DNA from: Bog-159 sp963785255
GTDB lineage: Bacteria; Acidobacteriota; Terriglobia; Bryobacterales; Bryobacteraceae
DNA length: 64,000 bases
NCBI GenBank assembly: GCA_963785255.1
Contig: CAWAUR010000004.1
Coordinates: forward strand, 30,343-94,342
Direction: 5' to 3'
Both the position numbers and the translations under genes were made by a program. Shown piece after piece: positions 56,911-64,000 of the stretch. Under the pieces are notes generated by a model, which did not search any database, was not told the origin of the DNA, and saw only the letters and a program-made list of their open reading frames with translations. Every line of letters starts with the position of its first letter. The first letter of the stretch is position 1.

Positions 56911-57099
56911 CCACCCGATTCCCTCACACTTACCGCCGCGCAATTCCCACGCACTTACCGCCACCCGATTCCCTCACACTTACCGCCGCGCAATTCCCAC
57001 GCACTTACCGCCACCCGATTCCCTCACACTTACCGCCGCGCAATTCCCACGCACTTACCGCCACCCGATTCCCTCACACTTACCGCCGCGATTCCCACG
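56911..57099. repeat. Tandem repeat: 50-bp unit made of two related 25-bp halves
   Basis: Three full 50-bp copies (from 56911, 56961, 57011) and a partial fourth. Each unit is half 1 CCACCCGATTCCCTCACACT+TACCG and half 2 CCGCGCAATTCCCACGCACT+TACCG, which differ at six of 25 positions, so the array is an alternating A-B pattern. Copies of each half are identical. No spacers, so not CRISPR. Confidence 0.92.
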
Positions 57100-57157
57100 C
57101 CCCACCTAACCAACGCCTAACACTACGCACCCACCAACGCCGTTAACTTCACTTACT

Positions 57158-57181
57158 GAGCCGCGACCGTCAGGGAGCGGT
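57158..57181. repeat. Family A single arm
   Basis: GAGCCGCGACCGTCAGGGAG + CGGT again, upstream of the isomerase gene. Confidence 0.8.
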
Positions 57182-57230
57182 CCCCGCACTTACCCAAACC
57201 GCCCCCCCCGGAGCGCTCTCCCTTCCGTGC

Positions 57231-57236
57231 TATCCT
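57231..57236 (+). promoter_or_regulatory. Extended -10 (TGc-TATCCT) 8 nt before the isomerase ATG
   Basis: TGC TATCCT followed by 8 nt and ATG 57245, a leaderless arrangement that also decides against the earlier in-frame start at 57227. Confidence 0.45.
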
Positions 57237-57244
57237 GCATCCTG

Positions 57245-58162
57245 ATGGAACGCAGAGATCTCCTCAAATCCGGCGCCGCATTCCTCGCCGCTTCCGCGCT
57301 GGCCCGCCCCCAATCGAGCCCTCCTCCGCCCAAACCGAAGATCACCAGCTCTCTCATGCTATGGACCCTCAAAGGCTCCCTCGAAGAAAAGCTCGAAATC
57401 GCCGCCCGCGCCGGCCTTCAATCCGTCGAGCTCATCGACGAGTACGCCCACTGGACGGACACCGACATCCAGCACGTCAAGAAAACCGCGCGTTCCTTCG
57501 GACTGGGCATCGATACTCTGCTGGGTTCGCCCGATTGGTCCAAGCGCCCCGTCTCCATGGTCGATCCCGCGCATCGCGAAGCCTTCCTGGCCGACGTGCG
57601 CAACGCCATCGATTTCGCGCGCAAGCTGGAAATCCCGCAGATCATTCTCATGAGCGGCAACGCCATCGCCGGCCGCACCCACCAGGAGCAATACGCCAGC
57701 CTCCTCGAATCCGCCAAACGCGCCGGCGATCTGGTGGCGGACGCCAAGCTCACCGCCATCGTCGAACCCCTCAATTCGCTGGTGAATCACAAAGGATTTT
57801 TTCTGACCACTTGCACCGAAGGACTCCAGCTCATCCGCGCGGTCGATAATCCCCACGTGCGCCTGCTCTTCGATCTCTATCATGAGCAGGTGCAGGCGGG
57901 CAACATCATCCGCACACTCACTGAAGCCGCGCCCGAAGTCGCCGTGTTCCACGTAGCCGATAATCCCGGCCGCAACGATCCCGGTACCGGTGAGATGAAC
58001 TATCCCAACATTTATAAGGCCATTCAGAAGACCGGCTACGCGGGTTACCTCACCATGGAGTATCTTCCCCTAGGTGACCCCGTCGCAAGTCTGACTAAAG
58101 CCATCGATACTTTCCGCAGCGCCCTTAGTGGGGCAGGCACTCTGCCTGCGGCGGCCTCGTAG
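57245..58162 (+). CDS. Exported hydroxypyruvate-isomerase-like TIM barrel protein
   Basis: 305 residues from ATG 57245 (MERRDLLKSGAAFLAASALA). The N-terminus looks like a Tat signal without the second Arg-x-x-Phe form (RRDLLKSG). The barrel has GLQSVELIDEY, IPQIILMSGN, IVEPLNS (metal Glu), LLFDLYHEQVQAG (metal Asp), VFHVADNPGRNDPGTGEMNY and YLTMEYLP (metal Glu), matching Hyi/xylose-isomerase-like proteins. The enzyme interconverts hydroxypyruvate or a ketose in a metal-dependent way; the exact substrate is not known. The last about 12 residues (SGAGTLPAAAS, stop) come from a family B repeat. Confidence 0.88.
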   Translation: MERRDLLKSGAAFLAASALARPQSSPPPPKPKITSSLMLWTLKGSLEEKLEIAARAGLQSVELIDEYAHWTDTDIQHVKKTARSFGLGIDTLLGSPDWSKRPVSMVDPAHREAFLADVRNAIDFARKLEIPQIILMSGNAIAGRTHQEQYASLLESAKRAGDLVADAKLTAIVEPLNSLVNHKGFFLTTCTEGLQLIRAVDNPHVRLLFDLYHEQVQAGNIIRTLTEAAPEVAVFHVADNPGRNDPGTGEMNYPNIYKAIQKTGYAGYLTMEYLPLGDPVASLTKAIDTFRSALSGAGTLPAAAS

Positions 58163-58170
58163 GCCGCCCC
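58128..58170. repeat. Family B twin-hairpin repeat containing a stop codon
   Basis: GTGGGGCAGG with stems CAGGCActcTGCCTG and CGGCCTcgtAGGCCG; the TAG in the second loop (58160-58162) is the stop of the isomerase gene. It lies between convergent genes. Confidence 0.85.
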
Positions 58171-58175
58171 GCCAA

Positions 58176-58706
58176 CTATCTATGCCTCCGTCCGATCCCA
58201 ATAAGTAGCCCGCCGCTAATCCCCACCGAGCGCTCATGTCCCCGCCCAAAGTTATACTCGAAGCCCGGCTCCACATACCAGCCCAATCTATGGTTCGCCG
58301 ACGGCCAGAACATAAAGTCCAGCACCGCCTCACCGCCCACTGAGTTGGCCGTCACGCCGTTCTCCCGCGTGTGAATCCACTCCGGACCAACCCCCACCAT
58401 AAACTCCACTTTCTCCGAGAGCGTCCAAGGCTTCTTGAAAAGTAAGTCCGTCGACCATTCCGTCGAGCCATGGCCGAAACTCGCCGTAACACCCATCTCC
58501 AGTTCCAGCCAATTCTCTATCGGTGTAACTTCAACCGCTAACGTGGGGCCAAAACTAAATCCGCCATCCTTGAGATTCCACCCCGGAGCTCCGCCGGCTT
58601 CTACAACCGCCACAGGCTCCCTATCGCCCGGCTGATCGGCCGCCTGCGCGACGCCCCTTCCCGAAAAGAGCGCCACCATTCCAACCGCAAACCTTGTCGC
58701 GTTCAA
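58176..58706 (-). CDS. Secreted beta-barrel-like envelope protein
   Basis: 176 residues from TTG 58706 (LNATRFAVGMVALFSGRGVAQA), with GAGG about 8 nt upstream; ATG 58679 is the alternative. After the signal peptide the protein alternates polar and hydrophobic residues with many Gly and aromatic positions (FGPTLAVEVTPIENWLELEMGV, WYVEPGFEYNFGRGHERSVG shown in part), as in small outer-membrane barrels. An insertion element begins about 18 bp upstream of the start codon, so its native promoter is displaced. The frame runs on into the element without a stop, but that part is not native. Confidence 0.7.
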   Translation of the reverse strand: MNATRFAVGMVALFSGRGVAQAADQPGDREPVAVVEAGGAPGWNLKDGGFSFGPTLAVEVTPIENWLELEMGVTASFGHGSTEWSTDLLFKKPWTLSEKVEFMVGVGPEWIHTRENGVTANSVGGEAVLDFMFWPSANHRLGWYVEPGFEYNFGRGHERSVGISGGLLIGIGRRHR

Positions 58707-58916
58707 TCGACCTAGCCTCGTATCCCAAGCTCTCACGTTTCCATGCTGGAACGCAAAGTTGGAACGTAAAGCGGAGTGAACTAAACCGCGTTGCGGTAAT
58801 AGTCTCCGGTCGGCGCTTCTGAGCCTTTGGTGGAGTAGCGTGGAGCGAGGCTCCTTTGAAACACTGGATACGGTTGTCCTCACAACGACCAATTCAGAAT
58901 TTCAAGGAGCCCTCGC

Positions 58917-59798
58917 ATGACACCGTTACGACAACGCATGATCGAAGACATGTGCCTCCGCAATTTCGCGGGCACCACGCAACGCAGCTACATCCATTAT
59001 GTCGCGGAGTTCGCCAAGTATTTCAACCGCAGCCCCCAAGAACTGGATCTGGAAGCCGTCCGCCAATACCAACTGCATCTGACCCAGGAGCGCAAACTCT
59101 CTCCGCAAAGCGTCAACACCTTCGTTTCCGCCGTACAGTTCCTCTACCTGGTCACCCTGGAGATGCCCTGGGACAAGCACGACTTCCCGCGTGCCCGCCT
59201 GGAGGAGAAACTACCCGTCGTGCTGGCCCCCGACGAAGTCCAACGCTTCCTGGACCACGTCTCGGGCGTCAAGCACCGCGCCGTGCTCCTGACTTGCTAT
59301 GGGGCCGGACTGCGCATCTCCGAGGCGGTGGCCTTGAAACCCTCCGATATCGATGGCAAACGCAAGCTGATCCGCGTGGAACACGGCAAAGGCGGCAAGG
59401 ATCGCTACGCCATGCTCTCACCCTGTCTGCTCGAGGTGCTGCGCGCCTACTACCGCATCCTGCGGCCTGTCGGCGAGTGGCTGTTTCCCTCCTGGCGCCC
59501 GCTCCGCCATCTGACCGCCGGCGCTGTGCAAACCGCCTGCCGCGAAGCCTGGCAACACAGCGGCCTGGCCAAACGCGTCACGCCCCATATGCTGCGTCAC
59601 AGCTTCGCCACGCACCTGTTGGAGCGCGGCGTAGATACGCGCGTAATTCAGGCCTTGCTGGGCCACAGCCGCATCGATACCACCGGGCGTTATATTGCCG
59701 TTTCACCTGCCACCGTCAGCGCCACGGCCAGTCCTCTGGATCAACTGCTCCAGCCGGCCAAGGCCGCGTCCACTAAGAACAAGCGGCCTAAAGGCTGA
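58917..59798 (+). CDS. Element-borne tyrosine recombinase, copy 1
   Basis: 293 residues from ATG 58917, preceded by AAGGAG. The N-terminal SAM-like domain (QRSYIHYVAEFAKYFNRSPQEL shown in part) binds DNA arms. The catalytic domain has LLTCYGAGLRISEAVAL (Arg I), GKGGKDRYAML (Lys), HMLRHSFATHLL (His-x-x-Arg) and LLGHSRIDTTGRYIAVS with the nucleophilic Tyr. All catalytic residues are present. Some IS91-family members carry such an accessory integrase before the transposase gene; its job is unknown, perhaps resolving multimers. The stop overlaps the transposase start (TGATG). Identical in copy 2. Confidence 0.93.
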   Translation: MTPLRQRMIEDMCLRNFAGTTQRSYIHYVAEFAKYFNRSPQELDLEAVRQYQLHLTQERKLSPQSVNTFVSAVQFLYLVTLEMPWDKHDFPRARLEEKLPVVLAPDEVQRFLDHVSGVKHRAVLLTCYGAGLRISEAVALKPSDIDGKRKLIRVEHGKGGKDRYAMLSPCLLEVLRAYYRILRPVGEWLFPSWRPLRHLTAGAVQTACREAWQHSGLAKRVTPHMLRHSFATHLLERGVDTRVIQALLGHSRIDTTGRYIAVSPATVSATASPLDQLLQPAKAASTKNKRPKG

Positions 59799-60992
59799 TG
59801 CCTCAGCCAACCCTGGGGTTGGCCGACATCTTTCGACAACACGGCCCCGCCTACCGGCAGACGCATGCCCTGCCCCTGCATCAGCGCCGCCTGATGCAGG
59901 CCATCGAGACCTGCCGGACGGCGGCCCTGGGCGGTACTGTCGAATGGTGTGACCGCTGCCAATACACGCACACTCGATATCGCTCCTGCCGCGACCGCCA
60001 TTGCCCCCGGTGCCAAGGCTTGGCACGCGAAAAGTGGCTGGAGCAGCGCCGCGAAGAGTTGTTGCCCGTGGAGTACTTTCACGTGGTCTTCACGCTCCCC
60101 GAGCCTATTGCCGCCATCGCCTTCTACAACAAAAAGGCCGTCTACGATATTCTCTTCCGCGCTACCGCCCAGACCCTGCTCACCATCGCGCGCGATCCCA
60201 AACGCCTGGGCGTGGAACTCGGCTTCTTCGCCGTATTGCATAGCTGGGGACAGAACTTACATTTCCACCCTCACCTGCACTGCGTGGTTCCCGGCGGCGG
60301 CTTATGCGCCGACCAGGACCGCTGGATTCACGGCCGCCGCCGGTACCTGCTGCCCGTCAGGGTGCTCAGCCGTCTGTTCCGCCGCTTGTTTCTGGAAGCC
60401 CTGGAAGCGGCCTACGCCGCCAGCCAACTCCAGTTCTTTGGCGATCTGGAACCCCTGCGCGAACCGCTCGCCTTCGCCGCCTATCTGGCGCCGTTGCACA
60501 AGTGCGAATGGGTGGTGTACGCCAAGCCGCCCTTCGGCGGGCCGCAACACGTGCTGGAATACCTGGGACGCTATACCCATCGTGTGGCCATCTCCAACCG
60601 CCGCCTGTTGACGTTGGAACAAGGCCAAGTTTCCTTCGCTTGGAAAGACTACCGGGACAGGCAGCAACCTCAAAAAGTGATGACTGTTTCCGCCGAAGAG
60701 TTCATCCGGCGCTTCCTGCAGCACTTCCCTTCCGCCGGGCTTCCAACGCATCCGCTACTACGGCTTGCTAGCCAACTGCCACCGCGCCGAAAAACTGGCC
60801 CTCTGCCGCCGGTTGCTGGCCACGCCCCGCTCCGCCCTGTTGCCCCAGCCCACCGATTGCCGCATCTTTGGCGCGGCGCTCATCGCCAGCCAACCCAGGC
60901 TATGCCCCAAGTGCCGCGTCGGAACTCTCATCTCCATTCATTTCCTGCCGCCCTGCTATGGGCCGGTTCCTCCGCACCTGGACAGCTCATGA
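59798..60992 (+). pseudogene. IS91-family HUH transposase, frameshifted, copy 1
   Basis: From ATG 59798: N-terminal zinc ribbon (CDRCQYTHTRYRSCRDRHCPRC), HUH motif HFHPHLHCVVPGGG, catalytic YLGRYTHRVAISNRRLL and AEEFIRRFLQH. At 60727-60729 one extra C shifts the frame; without it the sequence reads HFLPPGFQRIRYYGLLAN and RAEKLALCRRLL and ends at 60992, the family's usual about 400 residues. In the shifted frame the protein instead runs to 61270 with a Pro/Arg-rich tail. Transposase of this type nicks DNA and moves elements by rolling-circle transfer. The break spares the HUH and Tyr motifs, so partial or frameshift-rescued activity is conceivable. Confidence 0.85.
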
Positions 60993-61556
60993 TGCTCCCG
61001 CGCCGAAACCCGCGGCCCCGCCAGCGCTGCCTTCCCGGCAGGGCGTCCCACCCCTCTGTCCGGAGAGGCCCGCAAGCACTCCGCACATGCATGCGCACCT
61101 CCAGTTTCCCCAGCCCCTCACCGTATCCACCCACTACCAGCAACCCTCGCCTGTCAAAGCGACCCCGGCGGTCCGCCAAAACCTCACGCCCCAGCTTCGC
61201 CCGCATAGCCGCGCCAGACCCAATTTCGGAACAAAACCCATTAAAGACCTGGCCCCAATCCGGGGTTTAGTTCACTGCACGGTTTCCTCACTTTCGCGGC
61301 GATCGGCTGTACCTTGCTTCTACGGCCCCTGCCCGCCGCGAAACTAAGGAAACCTTTTACGTATCCAAGCTCTCACGTTTCCATGCTGGAACGCAAAGTT
61401 GGAACATAAAGCGGAGTGAACTAAACCGCGTTGCGGTAATAGTCTCCGGTCGGCGCTTCTGAGCCTTTGGTGGAGTAGCGTGGAGCGAGGCTCCTTTGAA
61501 ACACTGGATACGGTTGTCCTCACAACGACCAATTCAGAATTTCAAGGAGCCCTCGC

Positions 61557-62438
61557 ATGACACCGTTACGACAACGCATGATCGAAGACATGTGCCTCCG
61601 CAATTTCGCGGGCACCACGCAACGCAGCTACATCCATTATGTCGCGGAGTTCGCCAAGTATTTCAACCGCAGCCCCCAAGAACTGGATCTGGAAGCCGTC
61701 CGCCAATACCAACTGCATCTGACCCAGGAGCGCAAACTCTCTCCGCAAAGCGTCAACACCTTCGTTTCCGCCGTACAGTTCCTCTACCTGGTCACCCTGG
61801 AGATGCCCTGGGACAAGCACGACTTCCCGCGTGCCCGCCTGGAGGAGAAACTACCCGTCGTGCTGGCCCCCGACGAAGTCCAACGCTTCCTGGACCACGT
61901 CTCGGGCGTCAAGCACCGCGCCGTGCTCCTGACTTGCTATGGGGCCGGACTGCGCATCTCCGAGGCGGTGGCCTTGAAACCCTCCGATATCGATGGCAAA
62001 CGCAAGCTGATCCGCGTGGAACACGGCAAAGGCGGCAAGGATCGCTACGCCATGCTCTCACCCTGTCTGCTCGAGGTGCTGCGCGCCTACTACCGCATCC
62101 TGCGGCCTGTCGGCGAGTGGCTGTTTCCCTCCTGGCGCCCGCTCCGCCATCTGACCGCCGGCGCTGTGCAAACCGCCTGCCGCGAAGCCTGGCAACACAG
62201 CGGCCTGGCCAAACGCGTCACGCCCCATATGCTGCGTCACAGCTTCGCCACGCACCTGTTGGAGCGCGGCGTAGATACGCGCGTAATTCAGGCCTTGCTG
62301 GGCCACAGCCGCATCGATACCACCGGGCGTTATATTGCCGTTTCACCTGCCACCGTCAGCGCCACGGCCAGTCCTCTGGATCAACTGCTCCAGCCGGCCA
62401 AGGCCGCGTCCACTAAGAACAAGCGGCCTAAAGGCTGA
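61557..62438 (+). CDS. Element-borne tyrosine recombinase, copy 2
   Basis: 293 residues, identical in protein sequence to the gene at 58917-59798, with the same AAGGAG ribosome site, complete Arg-Lys-His-Arg-Tyr catalytic set and 1-nt overlap with the transposase gene. Two intact copies 2640 bp apart provide the substrate for homologous loss or gain of copies. Confidence 0.93.
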   Translation: MTPLRQRMIEDMCLRNFAGTTQRSYIHYVAEFAKYFNRSPQELDLEAVRQYQLHLTQERKLSPQSVNTFVSAVQFLYLVTLEMPWDKHDFPRARLEEKLPVVLAPDEVQRFLDHVSGVKHRAVLLTCYGAGLRISEAVALKPSDIDGKRKLIRVEHGKGGKDRYAMLSPCLLEVLRAYYRILRPVGEWLFPSWRPLRHLTAGAVQTACREAWQHSGLAKRVTPHMLRHSFATHLLERGVDTRVIQALLGHSRIDTTGRYIAVSPATVSATASPLDQLLQPAKAASTKNKRPKG

Positions 62439-63632
62439 TGCCTCAGCCAACCCTGGGGTTGGCCGACATCTTTCGACAACACGGCCCCGCCTACCGGCAG
62501 ACGCATGCCCTGCCCCTGCATCAGCGCCGCCTGATGCAGGCCATCGAGACCTGCCGGACGGCGGCCCTGGGCGGTACTGTCGAATGGTGTGACCGCTGCC
62601 AATACACGCACACTCGATATCGCTCCTGCCGCGACCGCCATTGCCCCCGGTGCCAAGGCTTGGCACGCGAAAAGTGGCTGGAGCAGCGCCGCGAAGAGTT
62701 GTTGCCCGTGGAGTACTTTCACGTGGTCTTCACGCTCCCCGAGCCTATTGCCGCCATCGCCTTCTACAACAAAAAGGCCGTCTACGATATTCTCTTCCGC
62801 GCTACCGCCCAGACCCTGCTCACCATCGCGCGCGATCCCAAACGCCTGGGCGTGGAACTCGGCTTCTTCGCCGTATTGCATAGCTGGGGACAGAACTTAC
62901 ATTTCCACCCTCACCTGCACTGCGTGGTTCCCGGCGGCGGCTTATGCGCCGACCAGGACCGCTGGATTCACGGCCGCCGCCGGTACCTGCTGCCCGTCAG
63001 GGTGCTCAGCCGTCTGTTCCGCCGCTTGTTTCTGGAAGCCCTGGAAGCGGCCTACGCCGCCAGCCAACTCCAGTTCTTTGGCGATCTGGAACCCCTGCGC
63101 GAACCGCTCGCCTTCGCCGCCTATCTGGCGCCGTTGCACAAGTGCGAATGGGTGGTGTACGCCAAGCCGCCCTTCGGCGGGCCGCAACACGTGCTGGAAT
63201 ACCTGGGACGCTATACCCATCGTGTGGCCATCTCCAACCGCCGCCTGTTGACGTTGGAACAAGGCCAAGTTTCCTTCGCTTGGAAAGACTACCGGGACAG
63301 GCAGCAACCTCAAAAAGTGATGACTGTTTCCGCCGAAGAGTTCATCCGGCGCTTCCTGCAGCGCTTCCCTTCCGCCGGGCTTCCAACGCATCCGCTACTA
63401 CGGCTTGCTAGCCAACTGCCACCGCGCCGAAAAACTGGCCCTCTGCCGCCGGTTGCTGGCCACGCCCCGCTCCGCCCTGTTGCCCCAGCCCACCGATTGC
63501 CGCATCTTTGGCGCGGCGCTCATCGCCAGCCAACCCAGGCTATGCCCCAAGTGCCGCGTCGGAACTCTCATCTCCATTCATTTCCTGCCGCCCTGCTATG
63601 GGCCGGTTCCTCCGCACCTGGACAGCTCATGA
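62438..63632 (+). pseudogene. IS91-family HUH transposase, frameshifted, copy 2
   Basis: Same gene as in copy 1, with the same extra C at 63367-63369, so the break predates the duplication. One amino acid differs: CAC to CGC at 63362-63364 (His to Arg) immediately before the frameshift. The zinc ribbon, HUH motif and catalytic Tyr region are intact. In the shifted frame it runs to 63910. Confidence 0.85.
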
Positions 63633-64000
63633 TGCTCCCGCGCCGAAACCCGCGGCCCCGCCAGCGCTGCCTTCCCGGCAGGGCGTCCCACCCCTCTGTC
63701 CGGAGAGGCCCGCAAGCACTCCGCACATGCATGCGCACCTCCAGTTTCCCCAGCCCCTCACCGTATCCACCCACTACCAGCAACCCTCGCCTGTCAAAGC
63801 GACCCCGGCGGTCCGCCAAAACCTCACGCCCCAGCTTCGCCCGCATAGCCGCGCCAGACCCAATTTCGGAACAAAACCCATTAAAGACCTGGCCCCAATC
63901 CGGGGTTTAGTTCACTGCACGGTTTCCTCACTTTCGCGGCGATCGGCTGTACCTTGCTTCTACGGCCCCTGCCCGCCGCGAAACTAAGGAAACCTTTTAC

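Larger units (their letters stand above)
58775..61276. repeat. Subterminal 13-bp inverted repeats of the element
   Basis: AGTGAACTAAACC at 58775-58787 and its reverse complement GGTTTAGTTCACT at 61264-61276. The same pair recurs in copy 2 at 61415-61427 and 63904-63916. They may be recognition sites for the element's recombinase or transposase. Confidence 0.65.
58725..61360 (+). mobile_element. IS91-type element with tyrosine recombinase, copy 1
   Basis: Defined by comparison with copy 2: identity begins at 58725 (CCAAGCTCTCACG) and runs to 61360 (CCTTTTAC), where GTAT and then copy 2 follow, giving a 2640-bp period. I found two differences in about 2.6 kb: 58766/61406 (G/A) and 60723/63363 (A/G). 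Contents are a 192-bp leader, a tyrosine recombinase gene and an HUH transposase gene overlapping by 1 nt, then about 370 bp of non-coding sequence. Subterminal inverted repeats AGTGAACTAAACC are at 58775-58787 and 61264-61276. No target duplication is certain, as usual for IS91 elements. Confidence 0.88.
61365..64000 (+). mobile_element. IS91-type element with tyrosine recombinase, copy 2 (reaches window end)
   Basis: Second copy in direct orientation, separated from copy 1 by GTAT. Its last visible bases CCTTTTAC equal the end of copy 1, so it is complete or nearly so, and further copies could follow beyond the window. Differs from copy 1 at only two positions found. Confidence 0.88.

Noticed and set aside
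56911..57099. CRISPR array
   Set aside because: The repeats abut with no unique spacers, and the two alternating halves are related to each other; no cas gene is in the window.
58700..58730. Target-site duplication GTAT(C) flanking the insertion element
   Set aside because: GTAT occurs before both copies, but copy 2's outer flank lies beyond the window, and IS91-type elements normally make no duplication, so it could be chance or part of the element edge.
58707..58892. N-terminal extension of the barrel-like envelope protein into the insertion element
   Set aside because: The extension repeats as a separate minus-strand frame in copy 2, so it belongs to the element and not to the gene.
60993..61270. 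Genuine C-terminal domain of the transposase (490-residue form)
   Set aside because: The sequence is Pro/Arg-rich and follows a frameshift that leaves the conserved family C-terminus in another frame.

Overview
The window looks like chromosomal DNA from a GC-rich acidobacterium of the Solibacter/Bryobacter type. Four observations point there. (1) There are three large 'orphan' FtsX/MacB-like permeases, each paired with a PadR regulator and none with an ATPase; this is the acidobacterial ADOP arrangement. (2) A secreted repeat protein ends in the C-terminal domain first described from Solibacter. (3) Secreted FG-GAP, CRTAC1, NHL, BACON and delta-60-like proteins are abundant. (4) The intergenic spaces carry several dispersed hairpin repeat families. 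No rRNA, tRNA or CRISPR array was recognised.

Layout. 1-2.8 kb: end of a Xer-type recombinase, a small membrane protein, a secreted phosphodiesterase and a lipid/cell-wall type glycosyltransferase. 2.8-8.3 kb: two CRTAC1-like secreted proteins flanking a polytopic membrane protein. 8.3-19.2 kb: mostly housekeeping and envelope genes (PG-binding protein, HtrA protease, EamA exporter, M20 peptidase, CsbD, ceramidase-like hydrolase, methyltransferase, MmcQ, parvulin, trpS, RlmD-type methyltransferase). 19.2-20.6 kb: remnants of toxin-antitoxin-like modules (a decayed nucleotidyltransferase, a decayed higB with intact higA). 20.7-23.2 kb: an FG-GAP protein. 23.2-31 kb: two PadR-ADOP operons around a frameshifted aldo/keto reductase. 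31-35 kb: two secreted repeat proteins. 35.4-41.5 kb: a PLP aminotransferase plus APC permease operon and a tricorn-like protease. 41.5-43.1 kb: small genes and a SUKH-like gene broken by a 131-bp MITE-like element. 43.2-46.3 kb: third PadR-ADOP operon. 46.4-53.5 kb: a surface protein, PilZ, a SprT-like protein and a 1477-residue modular secreted protein. 53.6-58.7 kb: small membrane proteins, a TPR protein, a TIM-barrel isomerase and a barrel-like envelope protein. 58.7-64 kb: two nearly identical tandem copies (period 2640 bp) of an IS91-type element carrying both a tyrosine recombinase and an HUH transposase.

Common threads. Most accessory genes are exported or membrane-bound. Gene decay is frequent (five broken genes, counting the two copies of the frameshifted transposase once). 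Intergenic hairpin repeats sit at gene ends, and in at least three cases supply the last codons and stop of the gene. Several genes have a -10-like hexamer only 6-10 nt before the start codon, suggesting leaderless or nearly leaderless mRNAs. All calls come from reading the sequence and from memory of protein families; no database search was run.
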